Made by a program: the position numbers and the translations under genes. This document shows positions 52,007-61,603 of a stretch of 64,000 nucleotides of DNA, in pieces; position 1 is the stretch's first letter, and each line of letters opens with the position of its first letter. The notes under the pieces were generated by a model that worked only from the letters and a program-made list of their open reading frames with translations, searched no databases and was not told the DNA's origin. The stretch comes from Chlorobi bacterium Chlorobi_1 (lineage in GTDB: Bacteria > Bacteroidota > Chlorobiia > Chlorobiales > Chlorobiaceae): the NCBI GenBank assembly GCA_900299075.1, contig OMIK01000035.1, positions 1-64,000 on the forward strand, given 5' to 3'.

Positions 52007-52822
52007 ATGAACAGGGAACTCGACGCCGCCGTCAGGGCCGCAAGGGCCGCCGGAGCCATCACCCTCTCCCGACTGGGCGAACTCTCACAGCCCGAAATCG
52101 TGGAGAAGGTCTCCAAGGATTTCGTCACGGAGGTCGACCGGCAGTGCGAGGCGACCATCACCTCGATCATCATGGAGCAGTTCCCCGACGACAGCCTGCT
52201 CTGCGAAGAGGGCACCCTCAACGATGGGAGATCCGGGCGGACCTGGATCATCGACCCCCTCGACGGCACGCTGAACTTCATCCACTCCTTCCCGGTCTTC
52301 TCCATCAGCATCGCGCTGCGGGGGGCGGATGGCGACCTGCTCACGGGGGTAGTCTACCAGCCCGTGCTCGACGAACTCTTCACCGCCACGAAAGGGGGTG
52401 GGGCGTTCCTGAACGGCGGCAGGATACGGGTATCGGACCGCGAGTCGAAAGAGATCTTCATGTTCGCTACGGGGCTCCCCTTCAGGGAGTACCACTACCT
52501 CGACGCCTACGTGGCCATGATGCGGGAGGTGATCCGCGACTCGGCGGGCATCCGGCGCGCCGGGTCGGCGGCCATCGACCTCGCCTACACGGCCGCAGGC
52601 CGGTTCGACGGATTCTGGGAGTACCGGCTCAATCCATGGGATTTCTCCGCGGGAGTCCTGCTCGTCCGTGAAGCGGGTGGCATCGTCACCGGCTTCGACG
52701 GCAGCGATGACGTTTTCGCGCACTCCAGCATCCTGGCCGGCAGCTCCGTCACCCACCCGCTGCTGCTCGACATCGCGCGCCGGAACTTCCAGGGCGAGAT
52801 GCTCCGGGAGCGGGGCTGCTGA
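52007..52822 (+). CDS. suhB: Inositol monophosphatase family protein
   Basis: A magnesium-dependent phosphatase of the SuhB/IMPase family, 271 residues. The metal-binding motifs are EEG at LLCEEGTLND, DPLDGTLNFIHSFP, and the C-terminal NPWDFSAGVLLVREAGG. Substrate is not fixed by sequence: inositol-1-phosphate, histidinol phosphate or NADP phosphatase activity are all known in the family. It starts with ATG at 52007 and is followed after 75 bases by the lpxC/fabZ fusion on the same strand. Confidence 0.88.
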   Translation: MNRELDAAVRAARAAGAITLSRLGELSQPEIVEKVSKDFVTEVDRQCEATITSIIMEQFPDDSLLCEEGTLNDGRSGRTWIIDPLDGTLNFIHSFPVFSISIALRGADGDLLTGVVYQPVLDELFTATKGGGAFLNGGRIRVSDRESKEIFMFATGLPFREYHYLDAYVAMMREVIRDSAGIRRAGSAAIDLAYTAAGRFDGFWEYRLNPWDFSAGVLLVREAGGIVTGFDGSDDVFAHSSILAGSSVTHPLLLDIARRNFQGEMLRERGC

Positions 52823-52897
52823 GCCCTTCGGGCATCGATTTGAAGAGAACGGCACGCTTTCGTATCTTCCACCTTTTATCATTTACCCATTCCGCCC

Positions 52898-54301
52898 ATG
52901 CTCATCCATCAGCGCACCCTCCAGAACGAGGTCTCCCTCCAGGGCGTCGGTCTCCATACCGGCCAGGAGTGCACGATCACCTTCAAGCCGGCACCGGCAA
53001 ACTACGGTTATACCTTCGTCCGCAACGATATCGACGACTGCCCCGAGATCCCGGCGTTGATCGAGAACGTGGTGGACGTCCGCCGGGGCACGACCATCGC
53101 GGTCGGCGACGCCAAGGTGCACACGACCGAGCACGTGCTGGCCGCCCTGTACGGGCTGCAGATCGACAACTGCCGCATCGAGCTCAGCGGCCCGGAGCCG
53201 CCGGTGATGGACGGCAGCGCCCGACCCTTCGCCGATGCGCTCCTCTCCGCGGGATTCGCCGACCAGGACGAGCCGAAGAACTACCTGGTGATCGACGAGA
53301 CCATCGAGTACCACAACCAGGAGCAGGGGGTCGATATCGTCGCCCTGCCGCTCGACGGCTTCAGGACCACGGTCATGGTCGACTACAAGAACCCCGCGCT
53401 CGGATCGCAGCACTCGGGCCTGTTCGACCTCAACAAGGAGTTCCTCGCGGAGTTCGCCCCCTGCAGGACCTTCTGCTTCCTGAGCGAAGTGGAAGCGCTC
53501 GCCGGCCAGGGGATCATCAAGGGCGGCGATGTGGACAACGCCATCGTCATCGTCGACCGCCAGCTCGACCAGCAGCAGATCCAGGAGCTTGCCGACAAGA
53601 TCGGCGTGGAGGCCGGGAACCTCGTGCTCGGCAAGAACGGCATCCTGAACAACCGCGAACTTCGCTTCACCAACGAGCCTGCTCGCCACAAGCTGCTCGA
53701 CCTGCTCGGCGACCTGGCGCTGCTCGGCATGCCGGTCAAGGCGCAGGTGCTCGCCGCAAGGCCGGGCCACGCATCGAACGTCGAGTTCGTCAAGCAGCTC
53801 AAGAAGTATGCCGACCGCAACAAGCTCGCACGCCAGTTCCAGCACGAGAAGAAGGCCGGCGTGATCTTCGACATCAACGCCATCCTGAACATCCTGCCGC
53901 ACCGCTACCCCTTCCTGCTGATCGACAAGATCGTGGAGTTCACCCTCGACGAAAGGATCGTGGCGATCAAGAACGTGACGATGAACGAGCCCTTCTTCCA
54001 GGGCCACTTCCCCGGCAACCCGGTCATGCCCGGCGTGCTGATCGTCGAAGCCATGGCCCAGACCGGCGGCATCATCATGCTGAACGGCAACGAGAACATC
54101 AAGGAGTCGGTGGTCTTCTTCATGGGCATCGACAAGGCGAGGTTCCGCAAGCCGGTGCTGCCCGGCGACACGCTCGTCATCGAGGCGGTCATGACCAACA
54201 AGCGCAGGTCGGTCTGCCAGTTCGACGCGAAGGCCTACGTCAGGGGCGAACTCGTCTGCGAGGCATCCCTCATGGCCACGGTCATGACCAAGAAAGGGTA
54301 A
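52898..54301 (+). CDS. lpxC/fabZ: Bifunctional UDP-3-O-acyl-GlcNAc deacetylase / 3-hydroxyacyl-ACP dehydratase (LpxC-FabZ fusion)
   Basis: One chain of 467 residues joins the committed step of lipid A synthesis to a fatty acid elongation step. LpxC occupies about residues 1-305: zinc ligands are the His in VHTTEHVLAALYG, His and Asp in RHKLLDLLGDLAL, with catalytic His in GHASNVEF. FabZ follows from about 320, with catalytic His in LPHRYPFLLID and the acidic residue in PGVLIVEAMAQTGG. The fusion is known in Bacteroidetes and Chlorobi. Start ATG at 52898 (MLIHQRTLQNEVSLQG). A strong terminator follows. Confidence 0.96.
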   Translation: MLIHQRTLQNEVSLQGVGLHTGQECTITFKPAPANYGYTFVRNDIDDCPEIPALIENVVDVRRGTTIAVGDAKVHTTEHVLAALYGLQIDNCRIELSGPEPPVMDGSARPFADALLSAGFADQDEPKNYLVIDETIEYHNQEQGVDIVALPLDGFRTTVMVDYKNPALGSQHSGLFDLNKEFLAEFAPCRTFCFLSEVEALAGQGIIKGGDVDNAIVIVDRQLDQQQIQELADKIGVEAGNLVLGKNGILNNRELRFTNEPARHKLLDLLGDLALLGMPVKAQVLAARPGHASNVEFVKQLKKYADRNKLARQFQHEKKAGVIFDINAILNILPHRYPFLLIDKIVEFTLDERIVAIKNVTMNEPFFQGHFPGNPVMPGVLIVEAMAQTGGIIMLNGNENIKESVVFFMGIDKARFRKPVLPGDTLVIEAVMTNKRRSVCQFDAKAYVRGELVCEASLMATVMTKKG

Positions 54302-54324
54302 GGATTCCTGCACCCCAGTCCCTG

Positions 54325-54366
54325 AAAAAAGGCCGTTCCGATATACCCGGAAACGGCCTTTTTTTG
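54325..54366 (+). terminator. Intrinsic terminator after lpxC/fabZ
   Basis: AAAAAAGGCCGTTCCG pairs with CGGAAACGGCCTTTTTT (one bulged A), followed by a T-run to 54365. Confidence 0.85.
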
Positions 54367-54470
54367 TTTACAGGCCTACCGGGAAGGCACAGGACCCTGC
54401 CCCTGCGGCCGTAGGGATCATCGTGATCGGACGCGCTCCATGGAGAGGCGTCAATTGCGGTTTTCCGCCC

Positions 54471-54600
54471 TTTTCCACACCTTGCCAACACCCCTGCCAA
54501 CAGGTTGCCAACAAGTTATCCACATTTTCCACACCTGTTGAAAAGCCACGAAAAACCCTTATAAGTTATTTATAAAAAACAGCTTATATAAAGGCACATA
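54471..54600. other. DnaA-box cluster with AT-rich tract (origin-like)
   Basis: Three direct DnaA-type 9-mers: TTTTCCACA (54471-54479), the perfect consensus TTATCCACA (54516-54524) and TTTTCCACA (54525-54533), plus TGTTGAAAA, an inverted near match (54536-54544). Three TGCCAACA words (54483, 54495, 54506) are spaced by about one helical turn. An AT-rich stretch with TTATAAGTTATTTATAAAAAAC follows (54558-54590). The gap is between convergent genes lpxC/fabZ and pgsA; dnaA itself is not here. It could be the replication origin, a DnaA-titration site or a regulatory region. Confidence 0.55.
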
Positions 54601-54698
54601 CAAGGGCGCACTGGATTTATATACACTTCTCCCATTCATCCAGTCAACTTTTCAGGGATAACCGGCAAACAGGCAGGACGGGCCAGAGGAAGGGCAGG

Positions 54699-55253
54699 TC
54701 AGGCGCGGTAGTCGAGCCCTTTCCTGATGCGGTAGAAGCGGATGCAGTACTCGACGAAGGAGTAGAGCAGCATCACGGCGGAGAGGTACATGAAGAACTC
54801 CTTGACGGGGTAGCGGTCGAAAACGGGATGGGGCCAGATCATGGCGATGAACATCATCGAGACGAACCCTACGGCCCACTTCCCTGGCCAGAGCGATGTG
54901 GTGAGCACGTTGTGGCGGTGGCGGATCCATGCGGCGCCGATGAAGATGACCAGGTCGCGCAGGACGGCGAACAGCACGAACCAGAGGGGCAGCTCACCTT
55001 TCCAGAGGAAATAGAGGGCAACGCTCGCCAGGCAGAGCTTGTCGGCGAGCGGGTCGAGGATCTTCCCCATGTCGGAGACCTCGTTGGTCCACCGCGCGGC
55101 ACGGCCGTCGAGCCAGTCGGTCAGCAGGGCGATGATCATCACGGCAAAGGCCTCGCCGCTCCTTCCCGTCTGGAGGAGGTAGAGGAACCCGGGGATCAGG
55201 AGGATCCTCAGGAAACTCAGGAAATTGGGGAGGTTGACGATGTGTCCCTGCAC
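54699..55253 (-). CDS. pgsA: CDP-diacylglycerol--glycerol-3-phosphate 3-phosphatidyltransferase
   Basis: PgsA makes phosphatidylglycerol phosphate, the first step to phosphatidylglycerol. The 184-residue protein has several membrane helices and the CDP-alcohol phosphotransferase motif: DWLDGRAARWTNEVSDMGK followed by ILDPLADK, with all metal-binding aspartates present. The N-terminus NLPNFLSFLRILLIPGFLY is typical. It lies 56 bases downstream of ruvC on the same strand. The paralogous class member CDP-diacylglycerol-serine transferase is less likely from the N-terminal pattern. Confidence 0.88.
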   Translation of the reverse strand: MQGHIVNLPNFLSFLRILLIPGFLYLLQTGRSGEAFAVMIIALLTDWLDGRAARWTNEVSDMGKILDPLADKLCLASVALYFLWKGELPLWFVLFAVLRDLVIFIGAAWIRHRHNVLTTSLWPGKWAVGFVSMMFIAMIWPHPVFDRYPVKEFFMYLSAVMLLYSFVEYCIRFYRIRKGLDYRA

Positions 55254-55309
55254 GTCTCGTTGCGTTTAGGTCGTTGTGTCTGAGTGGTCGCCGGGCCGGA
55301 TGCGGCCGT

Positions 55310-55879
55310 TCAGGCAACCAGTTCGGGATGATCGCCGATGAAGTCCGACCATCCCTGTTTCTTCCTGCTCCTGCCTGCCGGTGCGGAACGGAACACCCTG
55401 CCGGTAGCCGAGCGGCTCCTCGAAAGATCGCACAAGGCTATGCCAAGCGCATCGGAGGCATCGGGGGGCATGGGCTTTCCGCCGAGGGGCAGCAGCCTGG
55501 CGAGCATCGATGCGACCTGGGCCTTGCCGGCGGAACCGGAACCGGTGACAGATGCCTTTACCTCTCCCGGAGCATACTCCCGAACCGGAAGGCCGCTGCG
55601 AGCGGCGAGGGCGATCACCGCCCCCCTGACCTGGCCGAGGATCAGCGCGCTCCGCACATTGCGCCCGACGAACGCGGTCTCGATCGCCAGGCAATCGGGC
55701 TTCGTCGCCTCCACGACCTCCTCGAGCCCTCTCCAGATGATGCCGATCCTCTCGGCGAGCGGTATCGAACCCTTCATGCGGATGACTCCGCAAGCGAGCA
55801 CCGAACAGCCCGCATCGCTTTCGCTGATGACGCCGTAGCCGGTATTCCGGCTACCCGGATCGACACCGATGACGATCAT
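55310..55879 (-). CDS. ruvC: Holliday junction endonuclease RuvC
   Basis: RuvC cuts Holliday junctions after RuvAB migration. The 189-residue product carries the acidic active site: Asp7 in [16 protein letters not shown], Glu in [11 protein letters not shown], and two Asp in [13 protein letters not shown]. The C-terminal tail beyond residue 155 is basic and Ser-rich ([20 protein letters not shown]), longer than in E. coli. It lies three bases downstream of yebC, so the two are probably one transcript. ruvB is far away at 10.9 kb. Confidence 0.95.
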   Translation of the reverse strand: MIVIGVDPGSRNTGYGVISESDAGCSVLACGVIRMKGSIPLAERIGIIWRGLEEVVEATKPDCLAIETAFVGRNVRSALILGQVRGAVIALAARSGLPVREYAPGEVKASVTGSGSAGKAQVASMLARLLPLGGKPMPPDASDALGIALCDLSRSRSATGRVFRSAPAGRSRKKQGWSDFIGDHPELVA

Positions 55880-55882
55880 GGA

Positions 55883-56635
55883 TCAGTCGTTGAGGCTCTG
55901 CATGGCGCTCTCGCTGATCTCCATGTTGCTGTAGACCGCCTGCACGTCGTCGTTGTTCTCGAGCGAATCGATCAGCTTGATCGCCTTGGAGGCATCCTCG
56001 GCCTCGAGCTCGACATAGTTGTCGGGCAGCAGGTCTACCTTGGCATTCTCGAACGGGATGCCTGCGGCTTCGAGCGCCCGCTTTGCGGTCTCGAGGTCCT
56101 TGACGTCGGTCAGCACCGTGAAGAGCAGCTCGTCGTCCCCCTCGAGCTCCTCGAGCCCCGCATCGAGCAGCAGTTCCATCAGCTGCTCCTCGGATGCCGC
56201 GGACTTCGGCACCTCGATCGAACCCTTGCGCTGGAACATCCAGGAGACGCTGCCGCTCTCGCCGAGCGACCCGCCGCTGCGGCTCATCAGGTGACGGACG
56301 TCGGCGACGGTGCGGTTCCTGTTGTCGGTCGCGGTCTCGATGATCAGGGCGATGCCTCCGGGGCCGTAGCCTTCGTAGGTGATCTCCTCGTACACCGCGC
56401 CCTCGAGTTCGCCGGTCCCCTTCTTGATCGCCCGCTGGATGTTGTCCATCGGCATCGAATTGGCCCTTGCGGTATCGATGGCGAGCCTGAGGCGGGGGTT
56501 GCCGGTAGGGTCACCGCCGCCCATGCGGGCCGCTATGGTGATCTCCTTGACGAGCTTGGTGAACAGGTTGCCCCTCTTCTGGTCGGTGGCGGCTTTCTTG
56601 CGCTTGATCGTCGCCCATTTACTGTGTCCTGACAT
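55883..56635 (-). CDS. yebC: YebC/PmpR family protein (translation/transcription factor)
   Basis: A 250-residue YebC-type protein. Recent work on the family links members to relief of ribosome stalling at proline stretches as well as to DNA binding. The start [20 protein letters not shown] at 56635 is the family hallmark; the open frame extends 19 codons upstream without conservation. Other conserved parts are [17 protein letters not shown] and [14 protein letters not shown]. It is first in a yebC-ruvC-pgsA run, a common order for yebC and ruvC in bacteria. Confidence 0.95.
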   Translation of the reverse strand: MSGHSKWATIKRKKAATDQKRGNLFTKLVKEITIAARMGGGDPTGNPRLRLAIDTARANSMPMDNIQRAIKKGTGELEGAVYEEITYEGYGPGGIALIIETATDNRNRTVADVRHLMSRSGGSLGESGSVSWMFQRKGSIEVPKSAASEEQLMELLLDAGLEELEGDDELLFTVLTDVKDLETAKRALEAAGIPFENAKVDLLPDNYVELEAEDASKAIKLIDSLENNDDVQAVYSNMEISESAMQSLND

Positions 56636-56761
56636 GACTGTGCAAACCGATGGTTGATGTGGTCGGGAGTTGTCGCGTTTATGATAAAACATTTTATCTT
56701 CAATGAAAGCAAAATCGATATCGCGCGACGTGTGGGGTCAAATTAATCACAACGACAAAGA

Positions 56762-57604
56762 ATGACAAACTGGTTGATCGCTTATCAGGGCGAGCCCGGG
56801 GCCTACAGCGAAATTGCAGCCCTGAGGTTCGGGGAGCCCCGTCCCTTCGAAAGCTTCGACGAGGTCTTCTCCGCCGTAGCCTCCAAGAAGATCGACTACG
56901 CGGTGGTTCCGATCGAGAATTCGCTCGGCGGCAGCATCCACCAGAACTACGACCTCCTGCAGGACCGGCCGGTGGTGATCCTCGCCGAGACCTTCGTCAA
57001 GGTTGAGCACTGCTTGCAGGGCCTGCCAGGATCGAGCGTCGACGGCGCCCGCAAGGTACTTTCGCATCCCCAGGCACTGGCCCAGTGCCGCAACTTCATT
57101 GCCGAGCACCCGCAGATCAGGGCGGAAGCCGCCTACGACACCGCCGGCAGCGCGAAGATCGTTGCCGCTGGCGGCGACCCGGCCGTGCTGGCGATCGCCT
57201 CCCGGCGCGCCGCGGAGCTCTACGGCCTGGAGATCCTGCGCGAGGACCTCGCCGACGAGGAGTGGAACATCACCCGTTTCTTCTGCATCGCCCACCAGGA
57301 CAACCCGGACATCTCGCACCTGAAGGTGACCCCCGACACCGCACGGCAGAAGACCTCGATCGTCTTCACGCTGCCCAATGAACCGGGATCGCTCTTCAAG
57401 GCGATGGCCACGCTCGCCCTGCGTGATATCGACCTCACCAAGATCGAGTCACGCCCGTCGAGGAAGAAGGCGTTCGAGTACCTCTTCTACGCCGACTTCA
57501 TCGGGCACCGCGACGACCCGAACATCCACAACGCCCTCGAACACCTCAGGGAGTTCGCGCCGATGCTCAAGGTGCTGGGAAGCTACGGCGTCGTGAACCC
57601 ATGA
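56762..57604 (+). CDS. pheA: Prephenate dehydratase
   Basis: PheA converts prephenate to phenylpyruvate on the phenylalanine pathway. It is the monofunctional form, 280 residues, with no chorismate mutase domain. Conserved parts are AYQGEPGAYSEIAA at the N-terminus, VVPIENSLGGSIHQN, the catalytic Thr in EEWNITRFFCIA, and a C-terminal ACT domain for phenylalanine feedback with ESRPSRKKAFEYLFYADF. Its stop overlaps the polA start (ATGA), so both are translated from one message. Confidence 0.95.
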   Translation: MTNWLIAYQGEPGAYSEIAALRFGEPRPFESFDEVFSAVASKKIDYAVVPIENSLGGSIHQNYDLLQDRPVVILAETFVKVEHCLQGLPGSSVDGARKVLSHPQALAQCRNFIAEHPQIRAEAAYDTAGSAKIVAAGGDPAVLAIASRRAAELYGLEILREDLADEEWNITRFFCIAHQDNPDISHLKVTPDTARQKTSIVFTLPNEPGSLFKAMATLALRDIDLTKIESRPSRKKAFEYLFYADFIGHRDDPNIHNALEHLREFAPMLKVLGSYGVVNP

Positions 57605-58455
57605 CCAGCAGCAGCCAGTTCGACCTCTTCGCCCCCCCGGCGGCAGCTGTGGACACGGCTGCCCAGGCGGCTACGGCGCCTGCTCCCGTGCCGCTTCCGG
57701 AACGCAAGCCGGGCCTCTACCTGCTCGACGGCATGGCGATGGTCTATCGCGCCTTCTTCGCGCTCCAGCAGGCAAGGATGACCACCCGCGAAGGAAGGCC
57801 GACGGGCGCGGTCTTCGGCTTCGCCTCCAGCCTGCTCAGGATCATCGAGGCCTACGGGCCGGAGTATCTGGCCGTGGCGTTCGACAGCCGGGAGAAGACC
57901 TTCAGGCACGACCGCTTCGAGGCTTACAAGGCGAACCGCCCCGCACCTCCTGAAGATCTCGTCAGCCAGCTCGAGGAGATCCACGAACTGATCAGGGCCT
58001 TCGGCATCCCGATCGTCATCATGCCCGGCTTCGAGGCGGACGACCTGATCGGCTCGGCCGCCCGCAGGTTCGAGCAGGAGTGCCGGGTCTTCATCGTCAC
58101 CCCGGACAAGGATATGTCGCAGCTGGTGCACGACGGGGTGAGGATCCTGAAGCCCGGCAAGAAGCAGAACGACTTCGAGCTCATGGGCCCGGAGGAGGTC
58201 GCCGCGCAGTTCGGCGTCCCACCGGGGCAGTTCATCGACTTCCTGACCCTGACCGGCGACACCTCCGACAACATCCCGGGGGCGAAGGGCATCGGCCCGA
58301 AGACCGCATCGGGGCTGCTCGGGAAGTACGGGTCGCTCGAGGGGATCTACGGCCACCTCGGGGAGCTGTCGCCGAAGTCCCGGCAGAGCCTGGAGGAGTT
58401 CCGCGGGATGATGCCCATGATCAGGGAGCTGGTGACGATCCGGACCGACCTGTAA
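57601..58455 (+). CDS. polA: DNA polymerase I, N-terminal 5'-nuclease part, ends at in-frame TAA
   Basis: Residues 1-284 of a polA frame, ending at a TAA (58453-58455) where the same frame continues downstream. After a Pro/Ala-rich start, the 5'-3' exonuclease/flap-nuclease domain has LYLLDGMAMVYRAFFALQ, RHDRFEAYKANRP, GFEADDLIGS, VTPDKDMSQLV and GDTSDNIPGAKGIGPKTA with its helix-hairpin-helix. The break comes after VTIRTDL, in the linker that joins this domain to the proofreading and polymerase domains. It may be a truncated separate nuclease, a lesion or a base-call error. The ATG at 57601 overlaps pheA. Confidence 0.9.
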   Translation: MTSSSQFDLFAPPAAAVDTAAQAATAPAPVPLPERKPGLYLLDGMAMVYRAFFALQQARMTTREGRPTGAVFGFASSLLRIIEAYGPEYLAVAFDSREKTFRHDRFEAYKANRPAPPEDLVSQLEEIHELIRAFGIPIVIMPGFEADDLIGSAARRFEQECRVFIVTPDKDMSQLVHDGVRILKPGKKQNDFELMGPEEVAAQFGVPPGQFIDFLTLTGDTSDNIPGAKGIGPKTASGLLGKYGSLEGIYGHLGELSPKSRQSLEEFRGMMPMIRELVTIRTDL

Positions 58456-58626
58456 CTGCCGCTCTCGCTCGACGACCTGCGCTGCGGCGCCCCCGACAGC
58501 ACGCGCCTGTTCGACCTCCTCAAGCGGCTCGAACTCAGGAACATCGCGGCACGGGTCCCCTCCCTGTTCAAGCTCGCCCCGCCGGCGGAGGGCGAAGGCG
58601 CCTCCCGTGCAGAGGCACCGGAAAGC

Positions 58627-60450
<1,824 letters not shown>

Positions 60451-60535
60451 GCTTTGACGGTTACCCGAAAGTTTTTTTATATTGCTCGGAATTTCATAAA
60501 AACCGACCCGTCTCCCTGAATCAATCGCGCGCTGA

Positions 60536-61318
60536 ATGTCCCGCTTTACCAGGCTTGCATACCCTGCCATCACCGACATGGTCGCGCAGGCCCTGAAGAT
60601 CGGTGCGGGCAGGCTTTCGGCTGCCATCACGGTACTGCTCCTCGTCGCGATCCAGGCGGCACTGCCCGCTGACCAGCCACTCCGTGCCGCGACCAAGCCC
60701 GCCTCATCGAAGACCGTACAGGAACCCTCCGCCACCAACGCTCCCGACGAACTGATCTCCACGACCGAACAGATGATCGAACGCCTTGTCCTGCAGATCG
60801 ACAAGGAGAACGAGCAGCGCATCCAGTCGAAGGGATCGAACGCCAAGGAGCAGCTGGTGATGGGCGCGCTTCCTTCGATCAAGCCGGTCCAGGGCTTCAT
60901 CACCAGCGGTTTCGGCATGAGGATGCACCCGATCCACAAGCGCATGATCTTCCACGCCGGCACCGACTTTTCGGCACCCGTCGGCACCGCGGTGATGGCG
61001 ACCGCAGACGGCACCGTAGCCTACTCCGGATTCGACAACGGGTACGGCAAGAAGGTGGTCCTCGACCACGGCAACGGCTACCAGACCATCTACGCCCATC
61101 TCTCCAAGGCGGTCATCCGCCAGGGGCAGCACGTCAGGCAGGGCGACACCATCGCATTCTCCGGTAATTCCGGCCTCTCCACGGGTCCCCACCTCCACTA
61201 CGAAGTCCGGAAAGACAACATGGTCGTCAACCCGACGGCCTTCTTCTCGGACGACGCGACCCCCGACAAGTTCATGACCCAGCACGACTTCGTGCCGGAC
61301 GAGGACAGCAACTCTTAA
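60536..61318 (+). CDS. M23 family metallopeptidase (LytM domain), secreted
   Basis: A peptidoglycan endopeptidase or divisome-activating LytM protein, 260 residues. The N-terminus has a hydrophobic segment (LSAAITVLLLVAIQAAL) as signal or anchor. A short helical stretch (ISTTEQMIERLVLQIDKENEQ) links to the M23 domain: GFGMRMHPIHKRMIFHAGTDF carries the first zinc His and Asp, and GPHLHYEVRKD the HxH motif, so an active enzyme is expected. It precedes a DUF2795 gene and the Omp85 gene on the same strand. Confidence 0.9.
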   Translation: MSRFTRLAYPAITDMVAQALKIGAGRLSAAITVLLLVAIQAALPADQPLRAATKPASSKTVQEPSATNAPDELISTTEQMIERLVLQIDKENEQRIQSKGSNAKEQLVMGALPSIKPVQGFITSGFGMRMHPIHKRMIFHAGTDFSAPVGTAVMATADGTVAYSGFDNGYGKKVVLDHGNGYQTIYAHLSKAVIRQGQHVRQGDTIAFSGNSGLSTGPHLHYEVRKDNMVVNPTAFFSDDATPDKFMTQHDFVPDEDSNS

Positions 61319-61347
61319 CCTGAATCAATCATAGCTCATCGACCCGT

Positions 61348-61575
61348 ATGTACTGGAACCTCGACCTTGCCCGATATATCGCAGACGCTCCATGGCCGGT
61401 AACCAAGGATGAACTGATCGACTACGCCAACAGGACCGGCGCGCCGCAGCAGGTGGTCGAGAACCTGCTCGACCTTCCCGAGAGCGACGAGCTCTATGAG
61501 AGCCTCGAGGAGATCTGGCCGGACTACCCGACCGACGAGGACTTCGGCTACAGTGACGAAGAGCCGTTAAACTGA
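61348..61575 (+). CDS. DUF2795 domain small protein
   Basis: A 75-residue acidic protein with no signal peptide. It has the DUF2795 pattern: LARYIADAPWPVTKDELIDY, ANRTGAPQQVVENLLDLP. The C-terminal tail is strongly acidic and rich in Asp, Glu and Tyr. Such proteins are widespread and uncharacterised. It lies 29 bases after the M23 peptidase gene and 28 bases before the Omp85 gene, probably in one transcript. Confidence 0.8.
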   Translation: MYWNLDLARYIADAPWPVTKDELIDYANRTGAPQQVVENLLDLPESDELYESLEEIWPDYPTDEDFGYSDEEPLN

Positions 61576-61603
61576 GGCGTGGACCTTATGTTTTTTTTTT
61601 AGG

